36,482 nt of DNA from CAZZHG01 sp964653655 (GTDB lineage: Bacteria > Bdellovibrionota > FAC87 > UBA2466): contig CAZZHG010000055.1 in assembly GCA_964653655.1 (NCBI GenBank), positions 1-36,482 on the forward strand. Direction: 5' to 3'. Both the position numbers and the translations under genes were made by a program. Shown piece after piece: positions 25,916 to 33,500 of the stretch. The notes below the pieces were generated by a model. That model saw nothing but the letters and a program-made list of their open reading frames with translations, ran no database searches and was not told the origin of the DNA. Position 1 is the first letter of the stretch. Each line of letters begins with the position of its first letter.

Positions 25916-27268
25916 TTATACTGGGACGGGGTACTCGCCGGAGAAACAGGCGTGGCAGTAGCCTTCGCCCGCTTTTTTCGAAGTGACTTCGAGAAGTCCG
26001 GGAAGACTCAGGTAACCGAGAGAATCGGCGCCGATGAAATCGCGGATTTGTGAAATGGATTTCGACGAGGCGAGAAGCTCCGCGCGCGTCGGTGTATCGA
26101 TGCCGTAAAAACAAGAATGAGTTGTCGGCGGAGCGGTGATGCGAAGGTGCACTTCCTTCGCTCCGGCTTCGCGCAAATGCTTGATGAGTTTTTTCGAAGT
26201 CGTGCCGCGCACGAGGCTGTCGTCGACCACGACGACGCTCTTGTCCTTCACGCAAGGCCCGACCGGATTCAACTTCAGCTTCACGCCGAAATCGCGGATG
26301 GACTGAGACGGCTCGATGAAGGTGCGGCCGATGTAGTGGCTTCTCACCATGCCCATGTCGAAGGGAATTCCGGACCGCTCGGCAAATCCGATGGCGCCGG
26401 GAACGCCGGAATCGGGAATGGGGAGCACGACCTGGGCGCCCTTGGCGGGATGCTCTTCCGCGAGGCGCGCGCCGAGCGCTTTTCGCATCATGTGGACGCT
26501 TTCGCCGTGGTGAAGGCTGTCGGGCCGGGCGAAGTAGATGTACTCGAACACGCAGCGCTTGCGCGGCTGGGCCGGCAGCGGCTTCGAGCTGACGGGCTTC
26601 GAGACGTCTTTCAAATCGTAAACGAGCATTTCGCCGGGCTCGACTTCTCGGACGTAGTCGGCGCCGATGAGGTCGAAAGCGACCGTTTCGCTCGCGAAAA
26701 CCGGTTTGCCGTTGAGCGATCCCATCACGAGCGGGCGGAAGCCGTACGGGTCGCGGACGGCGATGAACTTGTCCTTCGTGAGAACGAGAAGGGAGTAAGC
26801 GCCTTGAACGGGCTTCAGCGCCTGAACGAGTGCCTTAGCCGAATCTTTTTCTCCGGAGCGCGCCATCATGTGGCAGATCACTTCGGTGTCGTTCGTGGAG
26901 CCGAATATGGAGCCTTGGGCTTCGAGCTTCTGAATGAGCTCGCGGGCGTTGGTGAGATTGCCGTTGTGGGCGACGGAAACGAAACCGAGGCTGCTCTTGA
27001 CGAGCATCGGCTGCAGATTCGCCATCGTGTTGCCGCCCGCGGTGGAGTAGCGCGTGTGCCCGATGGCGGCGTATCCCTTCAAGCCTTTGAGGGCTTCTTG
27101 GGAGAACACATCGCCGACGAGACCTTGCTGGCGATGAGCGTACGGGCGCTCGCCGTCCGTCGATACGATGCCGGCTCCTTCCTGTCCCCGGTGCTGGAGC
27201 GCATGGAGCCCCAGGTAGGTCAGGTTTGCCGCTTCTTCATGGTCGGCTATGCCGAAGATCGCGCACAT
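25916..27268 (-). CDS. purF: Amidophosphoribosyltransferase (glutamine PRPP amidotransferase)
   Basis: PurF makes phosphoribosylamine from PRPP and glutamine, the committed step of purine synthesis. Cys2 becomes the N-terminal nucleophile after Met removal (MCAIFGI), so there is no propeptide. The glutaminase domain (about 1-235) has HRGQEGAG and GHTRYSTAG; the PRTase domain has the PRPP loop VVVVDDSLVRGTTS (345-358). Cys239, Cys386, Cys438 and Cys441 (CVFEYIYF, HSCFYGID, YCHACFSG) match the four Fe-S ligands of the Bacillus-type enzyme, so it probably carries an oxygen-sensitive [4Fe-4S] cluster. It is the last gene of the operon, 11 bp after purL. No terminator is seen directly after it. 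Confidence 0.97.
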   Translation of the reverse strand: MCAIFGIADHEEAANLTYLGLHALQHRGQEGAGIVSTDGERPYAHRQQGLVGDVFSQEALKGLKGYAAIGHTRYSTAGGNTMANLQPMLVKSSLGFVSVAHNGNLTNARELIQKLEAQGSIFGSTNDTEVICHMMARSGEKDSAKALVQALKPVQGAYSLLVLTKDKFIAVRDPYGFRPLVMGSLNGKPVFASETVAFDLIGADYVREVEPGEMLVYDLKDVSKPVSSKPLPAQPRKRCVFEYIYFARPDSLHHGESVHMMRKALGARLAEEHPAKGAQVVLPIPDSGVPGAIGFAERSGIPFDMGMVRSHYIGRTFIEPSQSIRDFGVKLKLNPVGPCVKDKSVVVVDDSLVRGTTSKKLIKHLREAGAKEVHLRITAPPTTHSCFYGIDTPTRAELLASSKSISQIRDFIGADSLGYLSLPGLLEVTSKKAGEGYCHACFSGEYPVPV

Positions 27269-27279
27269 TCAATCACTCT

Positions 27280-29520
27280 CTACTCAAAAATCGGCTTCCA
27301 GCGCGCCTGCCAGGATTTTTTTAGAGGCGCGAGGTCCGTTCGCAAAATTTCCGCCCCATTGGCTTTGACCGTCAGACGTCCGTCCGATGTGGTCTTGCCG
27401 AGGGGTGTGAGCTTGAGGCCGTGGGTCTGGGCCAGCGTCGCCGCCCTTGACGAAAGACCCGGCTCGTAAGCGAGCAGCACCCGGGGCACCGCCTCGCCGA
27501 AGAAAATTTCGTCCACGCTCGAGGACGGGATCGCCATCTCGAGGCCGAGTCCCTCTTCCTTCGAGTGGAAGAGCATCTCGAGGGCCGCGGTCGCAAGGCC
27601 ACCGTCGGAAAGATCGTGGGCCGCGTACGTTTCGAGATCTTTCGGCGCGCGTCGGAGAAACTCGATCGCTTTTTTCAAATCGTTCAGATTCGTCTCGGCG
27701 GGTTTTCCCTGATCTTTTTGGAGCGCGAGATACGCGGCTCTCGATCCGCCGAGGCCGCCTTCCAGGGTTCCGAGCAGCGCCACTTCGAGGCCCGCCTTCC
27801 AGAACGTGCTCGAGGGAAGCTTGTGGTTCCCCTCGATGAGACCCACCATTCCTATCATGGGCGTCGGATAAATCGGAACGCCATCCGTGTCATTATAGAG
27901 AGACACGTTGCCGGATACGACGGGAATGCCGAGCGCATTGCAGGTTTCGCAGATGCCGTCGATGGCCTCTTCAAGCTGCCACATGACGTTCGGGTTCTCG
28001 GGATTTCCGAAATTAAGGCAATCGGTGATGCCGATGGGCTCGGCACCGCGGGTGGCGAGGTTGAGGGCGCTTTCGGCGACCGCGCGCCTTCCGCCTTCGC
28101 GGGGCCACAGATAACAAACTTGCGGGTTGCAGTCGGTGGCGAGCGCGAGTCTGAGCGGCGCTTCCTTCACGTCGCGAAGTCTCACGACCGCCGCGTCGTC
28201 GAAGGTGCCGCCTTCGGTGCGGTTTCCGACCATAGAGTCGTACTGCTGCACGAGGGGAGAGGGATTGGCGAAAGAGAAGTCATCAGCGAGCCGGCGAAAT
28301 TTTTCGTTGAAGGAGAGCGAGCCCCAGCCCGCCTTGTCGAACGCCCAGAGCTGGGCGAGGTGCGCGGGCTCCGCCTTCGGGCGGCTTGCCTTCGGGGGAT
28401 TGACGACGAGGTCCACGGGCATGTCGACGACGGTTTTCCCCGCCTTCTTCATGTGCACGCGGTCTCCTTCGACCACCTTGCCGATGACTTCGGCGTGGAG
28501 GTCCCACTTGTCGAAAATTTTCTTGAGGGGCTCAAACTGCGCCTTCGTGCAGACGAGAAGCATCCGCTCCTGGGATTCGGAGAGAAGCAGCTCGTAAGCC
28601 GACATGCCCGTTTCGCGGGTCGGGATGGCATCGAGATCGATGTCGAGTCCGGTGCCGGCCCGCGCCGCCATCTCGAAAGAAGAAGAGGTAAGGCCGGCGG
28701 CTCCCATGTCCTGGATGCCGACGAGAACCTTCGCCTGCATCGCTTCGATGCTGGCTTCGAGCAGCAACTTTTCCGTGAAGGGGTCGCCCACCTGTACGGT
28801 CGGACGATCTGGCTCTTCCTCGGTGGAAAATTCCTTCGACGCCATGGTCGCGCCGTGCACGCCGTCCCGGCCGGTTTTCGCCCCGACGTAAACGACGAGG
28901 TTGCCCGGTCCGCTCGCGTAACCGCGGAAAATACCGTCGTTACGGATGAGGCCGAGGGTGAACGCGTTCACCAGCGGATTCTGGTTGTAGCAGGGATGGA
29001 AAAACGTCTGGCCCGCGACCGTCGGAACGCCCACGCAGTTGCCGTAATCGCCGACGCCTTTCACGACGCCTTTGACGATGGCGCGGGTGCGGCCGTAATC
29101 GACGTTACCGAAACAAAGGCTGTCCATGTTGGCTATGGGACGGGCGCCCATAGTGAAAATGTCGCGAAGGATGCCGCCGACTCCGGTCGCCGCTCCCTGG
29201 AAAGGCTCGATGAACGAAGGGTGGTTGTGGCTTTCCATTTTGAAAGCGACGCCCCAGCCGTGGCCGATGTCGAGAATGCCGGCGTTTTCGCCGGGGCCCT
29301 GGAGCACGCGTTTGCCCGTCGTCGGGAACCGGCGAAGGGCGTGTTTCGAGGACTTGTAGCTGCAATGTTCGCTGAACATCGCCGAACAAACGCCTAGCTC
29401 CGCGTAAGAAGGAACCCGGCCGAGTTTGTCGCAAACCAGCTTGTACTCGTAATCGTAAATGCCAAGCTCGTCGGCCATCTCCCAAGTGGAAGGCTGGGTA
29501 TCCGGAATCGAGTGCTTCAT
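27280..29520 (-). CDS. purL: Phosphoribosylformylglycinamidine synthase subunit PurL
   Basis: This is the synthetase subunit (746 residues, small form) of the three-part FGAM synthase, acting with PurQ and PurS. It converts FGAR to FGAM using ATP and ammonia from glutamine. Family marks include SEHCSYKSSKHALRRFPTTG near the N-terminus, ESHNHPSFIEPFQGAATGVGG, and two AIRS-like ATP-binding halves; GMSAYELLLSESQERML sits in the middle. The length excludes the ~1300-residue single-chain form. ATG at 29520 overlaps the purQ stop by 4 nt (ATGA), supporting coupled translation at fixed ratios. Confidence 0.97.
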   Translation of the reverse strand: MKHSIPDTQPSTWEMADELGIYDYEYKLVCDKLGRVPSYAELGVCSAMFSEHCSYKSSKHALRRFPTTGKRVLQGPGENAGILDIGHGWGVAFKMESHNHPSFIEPFQGAATGVGGILRDIFTMGARPIANMDSLCFGNVDYGRTRAIVKGVVKGVGDYGNCVGVPTVAGQTFFHPCYNQNPLVNAFTLGLIRNDGIFRGYASGPGNLVVYVGAKTGRDGVHGATMASKEFSTEEEPDRPTVQVGDPFTEKLLLEASIEAMQAKVLVGIQDMGAAGLTSSSFEMAARAGTGLDIDLDAIPTRETGMSAYELLLSESQERMLLVCTKAQFEPLKKIFDKWDLHAEVIGKVVEGDRVHMKKAGKTVVDMPVDLVVNPPKASRPKAEPAHLAQLWAFDKAGWGSLSFNEKFRRLADDFSFANPSPLVQQYDSMVGNRTEGGTFDDAAVVRLRDVKEAPLRLALATDCNPQVCYLWPREGGRRAVAESALNLATRGAEPIGITDCLNFGNPENPNVMWQLEEAIDGICETCNALGIPVVSGNVSLYNDTDGVPIYPTPMIGMVGLIEGNHKLPSSTFWKAGLEVALLGTLEGGLGGSRAAYLALQKDQGKPAETNLNDLKKAIEFLRRAPKDLETYAAHDLSDGGLATAALEMLFHSKEEGLGLEMAIPSSSVDEIFFGEAVPRVLLAYEPGLSSRAATLAQTHGLKLTPLGKTTSDGRLTVKANGAEILRTDLAPLKKSWQARWKPIFE

Positions 29521-30188
29521 CGCGCACGCTCCAAGGTCTGGCGGATGGAGTTCCAGAACTTCACGCCGTCGCGGCTTCTCAAGTCGCTCGCCCGTTCCGG
29601 GTGCGGCATGGTTCCAAAGACGTTTTTCTTCGCGTTACAAACCCCGGCGATGTCGTAAAGACTGCCGTTCGGATTGCCGCCGGAGAAAGTGAAGAGAATC
29701 TGGCCGTTTTGTTTGAGGCGCGCGTACTCCTCCTCGTCGACGACGTAGCGGCCGTCGCCGTGGGCGATGGGAATGGTGAGCTCTTCGCCCTTCGTCATTG
29801 CGCTAGTCCACGGCGAGTCGGTGTTTTCCACCTTCATTTTGACGTCCTTGCAGACGAACTGCAGGGACTCGTTTCTGGCGAGCGCACCGGGGAGAAGCCG
29901 GGCCTCGCAGAGAATCTGAAAGCCGTTGCAAAGGCCAATCACGAGCCCGCCCCGTTCGGCGTACTCTTTTACCGACGCCATGATGGGCGAAAGCGCGGCT
30001 ACCGCTCCGGAGCGCAGGTAATCGCCGAAGGAAAACCCTCCGGGTACGCACAGCAGGCCGAAATCGGTGAAGCTCGGCTTGTCCTTGTGCCAGAGATTCA
30101 CGACTTCGAAACCGGCGACCTTCGACAGGGCGTAAACCAAGTCGTCGTCGCAGTTGGAGCCGGGAAATGTGATTACGCCGGCCTTCAT
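29517..30188 (-). CDS. purQ: FGAM synthase glutaminase subunit PurQ
   Basis: A 223-residue class I glutamine amidotransferase that feeds ammonia to PurL. FPGSNCDDD near the N-terminus, nucleophile Cys87 in IGLCNGFQIL, and the His-Glu pair in MPHPERASD complete the triad. The ATG at 30188 overlaps the purS stop (ATGA); the longer frame to 30245 only covers purS sequence. The protein should be soluble and assemble with PurL and PurS. Confidence 0.96.
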   Translation of the reverse strand: MKAGVITFPGSNCDDDLVYALSKVAGFEVVNLWHKDKPSFTDFGLLCVPGGFSFGDYLRSGAVAALSPIMASVKEYAERGGLVIGLCNGFQILCEARLLPGALARNESLQFVCKDVKMKVENTDSPWTSAMTKGEELTIPIAHGDGRYVVDEEEYARLKQNGQILFTFSGGNPNGSLYDIAGVCNAKKNVFGTMPHPERASDLRSRDGVKFWNSIRQTLERAR

Positions 30189-30427
30189 CCTTGGATCTCG
30201 TATTTGTAGGATTCGATCACGGGGTTGGCGAGAAGCTCGTCGCACATCTTGCGAAGATCGCTTTCCGCCTCCGAGCGGGAGCCGTGAGAAAGCTGGAGGT
30301 CGACGACCTTGCCCACTCTAACATCGCCGACTTTGCCGAAGCCGAGCCGGCGAAGGCTCTGGGCCAGGGTGTTTCCCTGGGGATCGAACACGGAATCTTT
30401 GTAGAAGACAGTGACTCGGGCTTTCAC
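30185..30427 (-). CDS. purS: FGAM synthase subunit PurS
   Basis: The 80-residue PurS bridges PurL and PurQ. KARVTVFYKDSVFDPQGNTL and GKVGDVRVGKVVDLQL are typical. The true start is the GTG at 30427: GGAGGA sits 5 bases upstream, its GTGA overlaps the purC stop, and the resulting length is normal. An upstream ATG in the same frame (30463) would add 12 residues from within purC. Confidence 0.93.
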   Translation of the reverse strand: MKARVTVFYKDSVFDPQGNTLAQSLRRLGFGKVGDVRVGKVVDLQLSHGSRSEAESDLRKMCDELLANPVIESYKYEIQG

Positions 30428-31155
30428 TTGGTTCCTCCCAATACTTTCTCGAGACGCCAGCAAACCTCTTGGTAGGCCTCTTCGACTCCGCCGAGATCCT
30501 GGCGGAAGCGGTCCTTGTCCATTGGCTCGCCGGTATTCTTGTCCCAGAGGCGGCAGCCGTCGGGGGTGAACTCGTCGGCGAGAAGGATGTTGCCCTTTTT
30601 GTCGCGGCCGAACTCCAGCTTGAAGTCGATGAGGTCGAGGCCGACGCTCGAAAATACCTTTTTCATGAGCTCGTTCACCTTGAGCGCGATCACCACCATC
30701 TGCTGCATTTCTTCTCCGGTGGCCCAGCCGAAATGAAAGATGTGGCCCTCGGAAATGAGCGGATCGCCGAGCTTGTCGTCCTTGTAGAAGTACTCGATGA
30801 GGGCGGGCGTGAAGGCTTTGCCTTTTTCGAGGCCCAGGCGTTTGACGATGCTGCCCGTCGCCCGGTTTCGCACGACGACTTCGATGGGAACGATCTCCAC
30901 CTTTTTTACGACCGTTTCGCGGTCGGAGATCTTTTCGATCTGGTGGGTCTTGATGCCGTTCTTTTCGAGGTGGCGGAAAACCAGGTTGGAAATCTTGTTG
31001 TTGAGAAAGCCCTTGTCCTTGAGCTGGGCTTTTTTCACTCCATTGAAGGCCGTCGCATCGTCCTTGAAGTGGACGATGTAGGTGTCGGGCTTATTCGTCT
31101 TGTAGACGATCTTGGACTTACCTTCGTATAGGCTTTCGCGCTTTTCGACGGTCAT
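30424..31155 (-). CDS. purC: SAICAR synthetase
   Basis: PurC (243 residues) joins aspartate to CAIR with ATP. ESLYEGKSKIVY, DDATAFNGVKKAQ, IPIEVVVRNRATGSIVKRLG (the RNxxxGS signature), LIDFKLEFG and LADEFTPDGCRLWD are all present in order. It starts at an ATG overlapping the purB stop by 4 nt and ends overlapping purS. PurB, immediately upstream, catalyses the next step (SAICAR to AICAR) as well as adenylosuccinate cleavage, so the two are functionally adjacent. Confidence 0.96.
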   Translation of the reverse strand: MTVEKRESLYEGKSKIVYKTNKPDTYIVHFKDDATAFNGVKKAQLKDKGFLNNKISNLVFRHLEKNGIKTHQIEKISDRETVVKKVEIVPIEVVVRNRATGSIVKRLGLEKGKAFTPALIEYFYKDDKLGDPLISEGHIFHFGWATGEEMQQMVVIALKVNELMKKVFSSVGLDLIDFKLEFGRDKKGNILLADEFTPDGCRLWDKNTGEPMDKDRFRQDLGGVEEAYQEVCWRLEKVLGGTK

Positions 31156-32444
31156 TGGAGCACCTTCTTGTAGAGGTAATCTAGCTGCGTGAAGTACGAC
31201 TTCGGATCGAAGAAGCTCTTTACCGCGTCCGCCGCGAGCACCTTGCCGACGGCCGGATCCTTCAGCAGCAAATCCTGGAGCGGTACCCGCTTGTCGAGGG
31301 CCGCGAGCGAGTTCTTCTGGATGATTTCGTATGCGTCGTCGCGGGAGAGGCCCGCTTCGACGAGGCCCAGCAGCACGCGCTGGGAGTAAATGCAGCCCTG
31401 TAGCTGATTGAGGTTTTCCTCCATGCGGGCCGGGAAAATTTCGAGGTTCTCTAGGAGCCCCTGCAATCGGCCGAGCATGTAGTCGGCGAGGATGTTGGAG
31501 TCGGGCGCGATCACCCGTTCCACAGAAGAGTGGCTGATGTCTCTCTCGTGCCAGAGGGCGCAGTCTTCCATCGCCGGAACCACGTAGCTTCTGAGCAGGC
31601 GCGCGAGGCCCGTGAGATTTTCCGCCGTGATGGGGTTTCTCTTGTGGGGCATGGCGGAAGAGCCCTTCTGGCCCTTCGAAAAACCTTCACGCACTTCGCT
31701 GACTTCCGTGCGTTGCAGATGCCTGAGCTCGACCGCGATGCCCTCCACCGTCGAGCCGAGAAGGCCCAGCGCCGAGAAATAGGCGGCGTAGCGATCCCGG
31801 GAAATCACCTGAGTGGAGAGAGTGTCGGGCTTCAGGCCGAGACGCTCGCAAACGTGTCTTTCCACTTCGGGCGGCATATGCGCGTAGGTGCCCACCGCCC
31901 CCGACATTTTACCGACGGAAATTTCTTCCTTCGCCGCTTCGATGCGCCTTTTCGCGCGCTTGAGCTGGTCGTGCCAGAGAAGCCACTTCATGCCCATCGT
32001 GATGGGCTCGGCGTGGATGCCGTGGGTGCGGCCCATCATGGGGACGTTCTTGTCCCGCAGCGCGCGGTCTTTCGTGAGCGCGAGGACCTTTTCGATTTCC
32101 GCGAGGACGAGCTCCGCCGATTTCATCAGGCGGTAGGAGAAGGAGGTGTCGAGAATGTCGCTGCTCGTGATGCCGAGGTGAATGTAGCGGCCGGCGTCGC
32201 CCGCGTACTTCTGAACGACCGACACGAACGCGGCTACGTCGTGTTTGGTTTTCTTTTCGGTCTCGAGAATTTCTTCGATGGTGAAGTTGGCTTTTTCGCG
32301 GATCTGATTGAGGGCGTTCGTGGGAATTTTCCCGAGCTTCGCCCAGCCTTCGCAGGCCAGAATTTCGACGTCGAGCCAGGTTCTGAATTGCGCTTCCAGC
32401 GACCAAATCGCCGCCATTTGCGGGCGGCTATAGCGCTCGATCAA
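31152..32444 (-). CDS. purB: Adenylosuccinate lyase
   Basis: PurB (430 residues) cleaves SAICAR and adenylosuccinate, releasing fumarate. The superfamily signature SSAMPHKRNPITAENLTGLAR contains the mobile catalytic serine loop; MGRTHGIHAEPITMGMKW and TSSDILDTS supply the other active-site residues. The start is a TTG at 32444 with GGGGAGG four bases upstream, and the codon overlaps the stop of the exported-protein gene (TTGA). This is unusual for a core metabolic gene but well supported. Confidence 0.96.
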   Translation of the reverse strand: MIERYSRPQMAAIWSLEAQFRTWLDVEILACEGWAKLGKIPTNALNQIREKANFTIEEILETEKKTKHDVAAFVSVVQKYAGDAGRYIHLGITSSDILDTSFSYRLMKSAELVLAEIEKVLALTKDRALRDKNVPMMGRTHGIHAEPITMGMKWLLWHDQLKRAKRRIEAAKEEISVGKMSGAVGTYAHMPPEVERHVCERLGLKPDTLSTQVISRDRYAAYFSALGLLGSTVEGIAVELRHLQRTEVSEVREGFSKGQKGSSAMPHKRNPITAENLTGLARLLRSYVVPAMEDCALWHERDISHSSVERVIAPDSNILADYMLGRLQGLLENLEIFPARMEENLNQLQGCIYSQRVLLGLVEAGLSRDDAYEIIQKNSLAALDKRVPLQDLLLKDPAVGKVLAADAVKSFFDPKSYFTQLDYLYKKVLQ

Positions 32445-33436
32445 GGGGCCTCCCCGACTCCACGCTCATAGAGAGTGGCCAGCGTGGTTAACATGGTGGC
32501 TTGGGCGATCTTCTTCGCGAAATCGAGATTCATGCCGAGATCCGCCGCCGTGTAGTACCGCAGGTAGCCTTCGCCCGTGAGGTACCACATTCCCTGCACG
32601 CGAGTGACGGTGATGCTCTTCGCGCTTCTCTTGCGGCCGCTTGGCAACACGATCGCGATATTCGAGGGGGCCTGGAACCCGCGGGGCGCCCGCTCGGCCT
32701 CGAAGGTGTGGATGTACTCCGTCACGCCGTTGGTTTGTCGGTTCACGATCTGATTCTTGTAGTAGTAACCGAACGCCGACGGTACTCCGAAAATCGACGG
32801 GCCTTTCACGGCGATGAACGCGTAGAAGGGCGAAAGGGGATTCGGCGTCTGGTCGTTCATTTTCGCGCCGGTCGTGGGGTTGACCAGGAAAAAATCGAGA
32901 ACCGTCGGAAAACCGCCGGTGTAGTGGCGGTAGGCGTCGGCCGTGGTGAGCGACTCGGTCTTCGCTTTGAAAGAGTCCGCGAGAATCTTGGTCTCGAGAG
33001 TGTCGAGCTGGCAGGAGCCGTCTCCGATGTACCAGTACTCGGTGCGGCCCGCGGTCGGCACCGCACGAAGCTCGATGTCTTGGCTCCAGCACTTGCCGCA
33101 TTCGCGCATCTTGGCGACCCATTCGTCCCGGGCCTGTTCCATGATCGTGCCCTGATCGTCGAGCAGGTCGAGGTCGCTGCTTCCGGCCATCTTCGCGAGC
33201 GACTCGCGGGCGGAAAGATAAGAGGCGCGCATCGTGGCGAGCTCACCTTGGCAAACGGTGTCGGCCTTTCGGGCGTCGAAGAAAGCCCGCGCGTTGAAGG
33301 CGGTCGGGGCGGTCTTGTCCATGACCAGCGGGTGGAGTCCCGGGGCCGGAATCGTGGGGGCCACCGGCGTATCTCCGCGAGCCGCCAAGGAAAAAGCGGC
33401 GAGAAGGAGAAGACTCGGAATCGTCGACTGGAACAT
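32441..33436 (-). CDS. Exported protein of unknown function at the head of the purine operon
   Basis: A 331-residue protein with a signal peptide (MFQSTIPSLLLLAAFSLAARG, cleavage near residue 20-22). The mature chain has Cys62, Cys113 and Cys116 (RECGKCW) and Cys142 (GSCQLD), which could form two disulfides or a metal site. Residues 50-125 are helical; the rest is mixed, with aromatic-rich segments (FGYYYKNQIV). No family recognised. SD GAGG lies 6 bases before the ATG. The stop overlaps the TTG of purB, so it is co-transcribed and probably coupled with purine biosynthesis. Its link to purines may be only positional. Confidence 0.8.
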   Translation of the reverse strand: MFQSTIPSLLLLAAFSLAARGDTPVAPTIPAPGLHPLVMDKTAPTAFNARAFFDARKADTVCQGELATMRASYLSARESLAKMAGSSDLDLLDDQGTIMEQARDEWVAKMRECGKCWSQDIELRAVPTAGRTEYWYIGDGSCQLDTLETKILADSFKAKTESLTTADAYRHYTGGFPTVLDFFLVNPTTGAKMNDQTPNPLSPFYAFIAVKGPSIFGVPSAFGYYYKNQIVNRQTNGVTEYIHTFEAERAPRGFQAPSNIAIVLPSGRKRSAKSITVTRVQGMWYLTGEGYLRYYTAADLGMNLDFAKKIAQATMLTTLATLYERGVGEAP

Positions 33437-33462
33437 GGGGAACCTCGAGGAAGTTGCGGCCT

Positions 33463-33491
33463 AACCTAGCCGTTGTAGGCAACAAATTCAA
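33463..33491 (-). promoter_or_regulatory. Candidate promoter of the purine operon
   Basis: On the minus strand TTGAAT (33486-33491) and TAGGTT (33463-33468) are 17 bp apart, in the 64-bp gap between the large lipoprotein stop and the exported-protein ATG at 33436. The -10 is weak (3 of 6). I see no PurR-like operator or purine riboswitch in this gap. Confidence 0.3.
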
Positions 33492-33500
33492 GATACAGGG

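Noticed and set aside
27565..29397. 610-codon plus-strand open frame
   Set aside because: Antisense to purL, which is certain; the frame is open because of codon bias in the GC-rich gene.
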